In this document: positions 21,850-25,195 of the stretch, in pieces | How positions within the stretch are numbered: the first letter of the stretch is position 1 | Layout of the letters: the number at the start of each line of letters is the position of its first letter | Source of the DNA: JBBTVO01 sp038063195 | GTDB taxonomy: Bacteria > Patescibacteriota > Microgenomatia > Levybacterales > UBA12049 | Direction of reading: 5' to 3' | NCBI GenBank assembly: GCA_038063195.1 | Contig: JBBTVO010000007.1 | Coordinates: 1 to 25,195, forward strand | Length of the DNA: 25,195 nt | Program-made: the position numbers and the translations under genes | The notes under the pieces: generated by a model | What the model was told of the DNA's origin: nothing | The model's database searches: none | What the model saw: the letters and a program-made list of their open reading frames with translations, nothing else

Positions 21850-23349
21850 GCTTCTTATTTCTCCAACAAAATAGAGAGACCCCGTGACTACAATTATTGA
21901 ATCCGGTATATTTTGTGCTAATTTTAAACTTACACCAAGTGCCTTTTTCGAATCCTTTTCATAATAAGTTTCGGGTTTATTTGATATTTTATATTTGATA
22001 TTTGATATTTGATATGAAGCACTCTTGCTCATATCTGTAACAGCCAAAAATTCTGAAAAAATTATTTTCTCTGCGTATTTTTGAATTTGTTTTATCATCT
22101 CTTTGATATTTTTGTCTTTTTTAAAAGCCACAAGGAATATTTTCTTCTCTTTCGGAAAATATTTATTAAGTGAGCTCAGAAACGCCTTCATTTTATCAAC
22201 ATTATGCGCCCCATCCAGAATTAGCTTTAAAGAGCGCGGGGAGATTTCAAAATTTTCGCTGTGAGCATTTGCGCCTTCAGACTTCTTGCTTTTCAAACCA
22301 AGTTTACCCGCGCTGTGAACACGAAAATTTTCGGAAGCGACCTCAGCGCCTAAATTTATAATCTCAAATCTTCCGGGGAAAAATGCAGAAGATAAAGCCT
22401 CTTTTATATCTTTTTCTGAAACTTTAAATCCAATCTTTTCAAGATTTAGAACCGCTGATATAGCAAGCGTTGCATTTTTGGCCTGATAATCTCCTACCAA
22501 ACTTAAATCAATATTCTTTAAAGCTAACAAGGTCCGACCTTGTAAATTGAAATTTAAAGCTAACAAGGTCCGACCTTGTAAATTGAAATTAAAATTTATT
22601 CCTTCGGAGTTTTCTTTATTAATCTTAAACGAAAAGTCCTTGTCGATTTGTAGTAACTTAGAATTCGTTTCTTGACATCTTCCCCCGATAATTTTTAAAA
22701 CTTTGGGATTTTTTTCTCCTGTAACTACAACAGCATTTTTTCCGATAGCAAAAACCGCCTCATTTGCAATCTTTTCAACTGTATCTCCCAGAATCTCCGT
22801 ATGATCAAGCCCGATATTTGTCAGGACTACAACCGGAGCATCCACCAGATTGGTGGCATCATATTTCCCCTCAAGACCCACTTCAACTACCGCAATGTCA
22901 ATTTTCTCCTGCGCGAAATACAGAAAAGCAATAGAAAGAAGCAATTCATAATAAGTGGGTTCTTCAAATCCGGCAGATACCATTTGCACCACAATCTTTG
23001 GAAATTTATTAATTATTTCTATAAAATCTTTATCTTTAATCTGAATATTGTTTATCTGTATGCGCTCGTTTGCCTTTTGAATATGCGGAGAGATCGTTAG
23101 TCCTGTTTTATAGCCTGCTTGGGTTAAAATTTTAGATATTAAATATGAAGTCGAGCCTTTTCCTGACGTGCCGGTAACCTGAACGGATTTAAATTTCTTA
23201 TGAGGATTTCCCAGAAATTCAAGAAGCTTTTCCATCCGAAGAAGCGGATTCATCTTTTCAGCCTCTTGCGGAGTAATACTTTTGAAGATAGAAGGGCGTA
23301 TAAAACCTTCGAGATAAGTAACCGCCTTCTTATAAGTAGTAATTTTCAC
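21826..23349 (-). CDS. folC: Folylpolyglutamate/dihydrofolate synthase with repeat insertions
   Basis: 507 residues, GTG start. It adds glutamate to folates so they are retained and used by ThyA, GlyA and DHFR. Landmarks: P-loop VTGTSGKGSTSYL (58-70), SPHI (87-90), the carbamylated-Lys region VEVGLEGKYDATN (155-167), TNIGLDHTEILG (177-188), LVGDYQAKNA (284-293) and LILDGAHN (376-383). It is longer than the usual 420-440 residues. The excess sits in three places: 254-277 (tandem NFNLQGRTLLAL), about 333-375 between FFPGRFEI and LILDGAHN, and 445-457 (YQISNIKYKISN). All three are coded by short repeats, and the conserved motifs between them are intact. TATAAT (23361-23356) places transcription start at the GTG, so the mRNA is probably leaderless. 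Confidence 0.92.
   Translation of the reverse strand: MKITTYKKAVTYLEGFIRPSIFKSITPQEAEKMNPLLRMEKLLEFLGNPHKKFKSVQVTGTSGKGSTSYLISKILTQAGYKTGLTISPHIQKANERIQINNIQIKDKDFIEIINKFPKIVVQMVSAGFEEPTYYELLLSIAFLYFAQEKIDIAVVEVGLEGKYDATNLVDAPVVVLTNIGLDHTEILGDTVEKIANEAVFAIGKNAVVVTGEKNPKVLKIIGGRCQETNSKLLQIDKDFSFKINKENSEGINFNFNLQGRTLLALNFNLQGRTLLALKNIDLSLVGDYQAKNATLAISAVLNLEKIGFKVSEKDIKEALSSAFFPGRFEIINLGAEVASENFRVHSAGKLGLKSKKSEGANAHSENFEISPRSLKLILDGAHNVDKMKAFLSSLNKYFPKEKKIFLVAFKKDKNIKEMIKQIQKYAEKIIFSEFLAVTDMSKSASYQISNIKYKISNKPETYYEKDSKKALGVSLKLAQNIPDSIIVVTGSLYFVGEIRSLLAGRGT
21980..22015. repeat. TTTGATA direct repeats inside folC
   Basis: Runs of TTTGATA/TATTTGATA, in frame, coding for the YQISNIKYKISN stretch (residues 445-457). 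Such AT-rich repeats look like the intergenic ones of this window. Confidence 0.65.
22249..22333. repeat. Inverted-repeat segment inside folC
   Basis: AAAATTTTCG at 22249-22258 and the palindrome CGAAAATTTTCG at 22322-22333 flank a GC-richer stretch. Encoded peptides at the ends mirror each other (SENFRVHSAG and NAHSENFEIS). It splits the conserved PGRFEI and LILDGAHN blocks. Confidence 0.55.
22517..22588. repeat. Two perfect 36-bp in-frame repeats inside folC
   Basis: Copies at 22517-22552 and 22553-22588 are identical, each with the palindrome CAAGGTCCGACCTTG. Thirty-six bases are 12 codons, so the frame is kept and the protein gains NFNLQGRTLLAL twice. The same palindrome lies in non-coding DNA at 12989-13025. 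Confidence 0.9.
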
Positions 23350-23355
23350 CCAAAC

Positions 23356-23361
23356 ATTATA
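23356..23361 (-). promoter_or_regulatory. folC -10 box
   Basis: Minus-strand TATAAT; position +7 from its end is the G of the GTG start at 23349, so the folC mRNA is probably leaderless. The -35 region is not convincing. Confidence 0.6.
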
Positions 23362-23375
23362 GCAAACTCAATCAG

Positions 23376-23774
23376 TTAAAGTTCTTCTACGATCCACTCC
23401 GGCTCGCCTCTTTTCAGGAAGACTCCGTGCACAGGCACTTTGTTGCTGATTAACTTCTTAACGATTTCAACGCTTTTTCGAACATCTTCTTTATGTGTCT
23501 TCTCTTCAACTGGATTGCCCGCGCAGTCTTCGTGCCCGTGGACTATGATCCCTCTTGAATAATGTTTATCAATAGAAATATTAAGCTTATGTTTTAATGA
23601 TTTTAAAAAACTCTTCGAAGGACTATGAGCAAGAATTCCTACTTTTCCAGCTTCTGTAATTGTATCGGGGTATATGGCTCCGAACTTATTCTTTCCAAAA
23701 CCTGCTATTGGCTTCTGGACTCTTCCGTCCATACACCCGACACTTGTAAAAAATGTTTCATTCGCCTGCGACAT
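23376..23774 (-). CDS. Small beta-carbonic-anhydrase-like protein
   Basis: 132 residues. It shows the zinc-ligand pattern of beta-class carbonic anhydrases: CMDGR (C14, D16, R18 = CxDxR) and GHEDCAG (H81, C84 = HxxC). It is shorter than typical bacterial enzymes (about 200 residues) and lacks the long N-terminal helices. Small carbonic-anhydrase-like proteins exist whose activity is unproven, so hydration of CO2 is possible but not assured. TATAAT (23789-23784) lies nine bases before the ATG, giving a nearly leaderless mRNA. The promoter is back to back with that of the gene at 23847, which has related motifs. Confidence 0.75.
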   Translation of the reverse strand: MSQANETFFTSVGCMDGRVQKPIAGFGKNKFGAIYPDTITEAGKVGILAHSPSKSFLKSLKHKLNISIDKHYSRGIIVHGHEDCAGNPVEEKTHKEDVRKSVEIVKKLISNKVPVHGVFLKRGEPEWIVEEL

Positions 23775-23783
23775 GCTTTATAT

Positions 23784-23838
23784 ATTATAACAAACTAAAT
23801 CTCTTTTCAATTGAAATTTTAAAATTTTGTGTTACAAT
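23784..23838. promoter_or_regulatory. Divergent promoters sharing a TTTCAATTGAAA palindrome
   Basis: The perfect palindrome 23805-23816 supplies a TTGAAA -35 box to each side. Rightward: TTGAAA (23811-23816), 16-bp spacer, TACAAT (23833-23838), start near the ATG at 23847. Leftward: TTGAAA (23810-23805), 15-bp spacer, TATAAT (23789-23784), start near the ATG at 23774. The shared element implies joint control of the two genes. Confidence 0.65.
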
Positions 23839-23846
23839 ATAGGCCT

Positions 23847-25073
23847 ATGATAATAGAATCGGGAAAAGTTCCGGGCTTAAAAGAACTTCCACGAGATGAA
23901 AAAACCAATAGGCTCAGGATTGATGCGCACTCTCTCTTGCGAGATAATCTATCCGACTGGGCAAATGAAGCAAGAAGTATATGGCTTAAGACACGAGATG
24001 AAAAAAATTTAACACTTGTTGAGATTTGCGGAGATTCAAGAACAGTCTTGCCTAATCCCGATACTTCAATTGCCATAAATTACATCGCTGTTGGAGAAGC
24101 TCCCCCAAGACCACAAAGGTCTCTATTGGAAAGTCCAGGAGTAGGAAGAGCAGTTGTAGTAGGTCATTTTGACGGAGAAACAGCAAGACCTAGGAAAATG
24201 CCAAGAGGATGCGGAGGACTTGCGGCAAAAGAAAACCAAACAACTTCATCAGAACTAGTTAGCAATCTTGATTACTACATAAGAAGCAATATAAATCACC
24301 CAGACCCGATTATTCAGGCTCTTATTACTGCAAGAAGCATGTTTGCGCACACAGATAAACCAATACTCGTAGCTGCACAAGATCATAGAACCGGAAAAAT
24401 ATATCCAATAGGAGTTTATGTGACTTATCGGGACGAAACGCGAGGACCGGTTTTCGACCAAGGCGCTTTGATTGCAAGAAAATCCGTATTAGTATGTATG
24501 GACGAGAGAAAATATGATCCGGAAGTGATATATGAAACCGGCATCCCCGCTTTGGAAAATCATGAAGTCCCGCAGTTTAGTCAATTCCTAAATGATGCTG
24601 ACGAAACTGAAAGACGGCTTAATGACAAATTTCCGAATTTATATGAAAGGTCAAAAATTCAAGACCCTCTGCTTATTGATTTTTCTACAAGCAGTATGCC
24701 TTTTGCTACCTGTTTTCCTGAAACTGGAGAAGAACCAGGGCTAGTGTTTGAGGTATTCGGACCTAGAGAGAGACTAGAAAACGGCAAAATTGCATGGAAA
24801 CCCGAAGAACTTATAGCTTCCTTGCCTCAAATCGACTATCCTATCTCTGAATCTCTAGTAAATCACGGAAAAAGAAACAAACCTTTTGCAAGCACAAATA
24901 CTATCAGAATTGATACAGAAAATTTGGAAACATCCAAGGAACTTGCTCAGAGACTAGTTGCGGAGAGTTCGGTTGTCAGGCAATGGATATCAATTAGTGG
25001 ACACAAAATAATAATTTCTCAAACGTCTGACGGAGTTCTACAAGGTATATTGCCATTCAGACCAAATATTTAG
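23847..25073 (+). CDS. Uncharacterised protein with carbonic-anhydrase-like metal motif
   Basis: 408 residues from the ATG at 23847. I do not recognise the family. The N-terminal third has VEICGDSRTVLP (C61, D63, R65: CxDxR, as in beta-carbonic anhydrases), VVVGHFDG (H107) and RGCGGLAAKE (C122). A Cys-His-Cys zinc site is therefore plausible, with more residues than usual between the His and the second Cys. A second block (about 215-225) has SVLVCMDERKYDP, possibly a second CxDxR-like motif (C-M-D-E-R), hinting at an internally duplicated fold. No signal peptide or membrane segment. It is divergent from the small carbonic-anhydrase-like gene through a shared promoter element. The frame is open to a GTG at 23829, but that lies upstream of the -10 box, so I start at 23847. 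Confidence 0.72.
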   Translation: MIIESGKVPGLKELPRDEKTNRLRIDAHSLLRDNLSDWANEARSIWLKTRDEKNLTLVEICGDSRTVLPNPDTSIAINYIAVGEAPPRPQRSLLESPGVGRAVVVGHFDGETARPRKMPRGCGGLAAKENQTTSSELVSNLDYYIRSNINHPDPIIQALITARSMFAHTDKPILVAAQDHRTGKIYPIGVYVTYRDETRGPVFDQGALIARKSVLVCMDERKYDPEVIYETGIPALENHEVPQFSQFLNDADETERRLNDKFPNLYERSKIQDPLLIDFSTSSMPFATCFPETGEEPGLVFEVFGPRERLENGKIAWKPEELIASLPQIDYPISESLVNHGKRNKPFASTNTIRIDTENLETSKELAQRLVAESSVVRQWISISGHKIIISQTSDGVLQGILPFRPNI

Positions 25074-25111
25074 TGGGTCGCCGTGGAATCGAACCACGTA
25101 CCTCTTCTTTA
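25074..25111 (-). pseudogene. 3' tRNA fragment
   Basis: Minus strand: TAAAGAAG of an anticodon arm, variable loop, intact T-arm (CGTGG-TTCGATT-CCACG), acceptor strand GCGACCC and discriminator A. The first 12 bases equal those of the adjacent tRNA-Ile. No matching 5' half precedes it: the bases before AGAAG cannot pair as an anticodon stem. It begins right after the stop codon of the upstream CDS. Confidence 0.7.
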
Positions 25112-25130
25112 CGCGCCTTGCCAAAGCCGG

Positions 25131-25195
25131 TGGGTGACGATGGAGTCGAACCATCCACCTCTTCTTTATCAGAGAAGCGTTCTACCGCTGAACTA
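25131..25195 (-). tRNA. tRNA-Ile(GAT), 5' end outside the window
   Basis: Minus strand: D-arm (GTTC/GAAC), anticodon stem CTTCT/AGAAG with loop CTGATAA (anticodon GAT at 25170-25168), T-arm GATGG-TTCGACT-CCATC and acceptor GTCACCC with discriminator A. The seven 5' acceptor bases lie beyond the window end. CCA is not encoded (CCG follows). The anticodon GAT reads isoleucine codons ATC and ATT. Confidence 0.88.

Overview
The window looks like a chromosomal piece of a Candidate Phyla Radiation bacterium (Patescibacteria), most likely of the Microgenomates group. The evidence is indirect. It has small AT-rich intergenic gaps, standard stop codons including TGA, membrane-anchored surface proteins with Pro-Thr linkers, and an E[YL]RQxAA motif directly after the N-terminal membrane segment. 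It also carries S23 four-helix-bundle genes and short repeats inside housekeeping genes. No 16S rRNA is present, so the lineage is an inference.

Layout. (1) 311-2667: three consecutive membrane-anchored proteins with a shared N-terminal anchor; two carry a von Willebrand A domain and the middle one only a Pro-Thr tail. (2) 2660-5066: a membrane protein divergent from a regulator made of two tandem OmpR-type winged helices, then a methyltransferase. (3) 5063-10657, minus strand: a thymidylate-synthesis operon in the order dcd, S23 gene, tmk, dUTPase-like gene, thyA, S23 gene, folA, glyA. It covers dCTP to dUMP to dTMP to dTDP plus the folate cycle that feeds ThyA. (4) 10736-21849: a surface-protein region with two dockerin-bearing zinc-metalloprotease-like proteins, a small toxin-antitoxin pair, a coupled pair of secreted proteins, a 1058-residue cohesin/beta-helix/dockerin protein and a membrane-anchored cohesin protein. 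Together these could form a small cellulosome-like cell-surface complex. (5) 21826-25073: folC, a small beta-carbonic-anhydrase-like gene, and a divergent larger gene with similar CxDxR/His/Cys motifs. (6) The end holds a tRNA-Ile(GAT) cut by the window edge and a 3' tRNA fragment abutting the last CDS.

Three patterns run across the window. First, many genes have a clear TTGACA / TANNNT promoter placed so that transcription should start at or within a few bases of the start codon. I saw no Shine-Dalgarno sequence in front of these genes, so mRNAs are probably leaderless. In several places the longest open frame begins at a TTG or GTG inside the promoter, and I moved those starts. Second, several families of short repeats sit between genes and also in frame inside conserved enzymes, most strikingly in FolC. 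Third, both S23 genes look like small cassettes bounded by inverted GAAT-rich repeats. All calls come from reading the sequence; no database search was possible.
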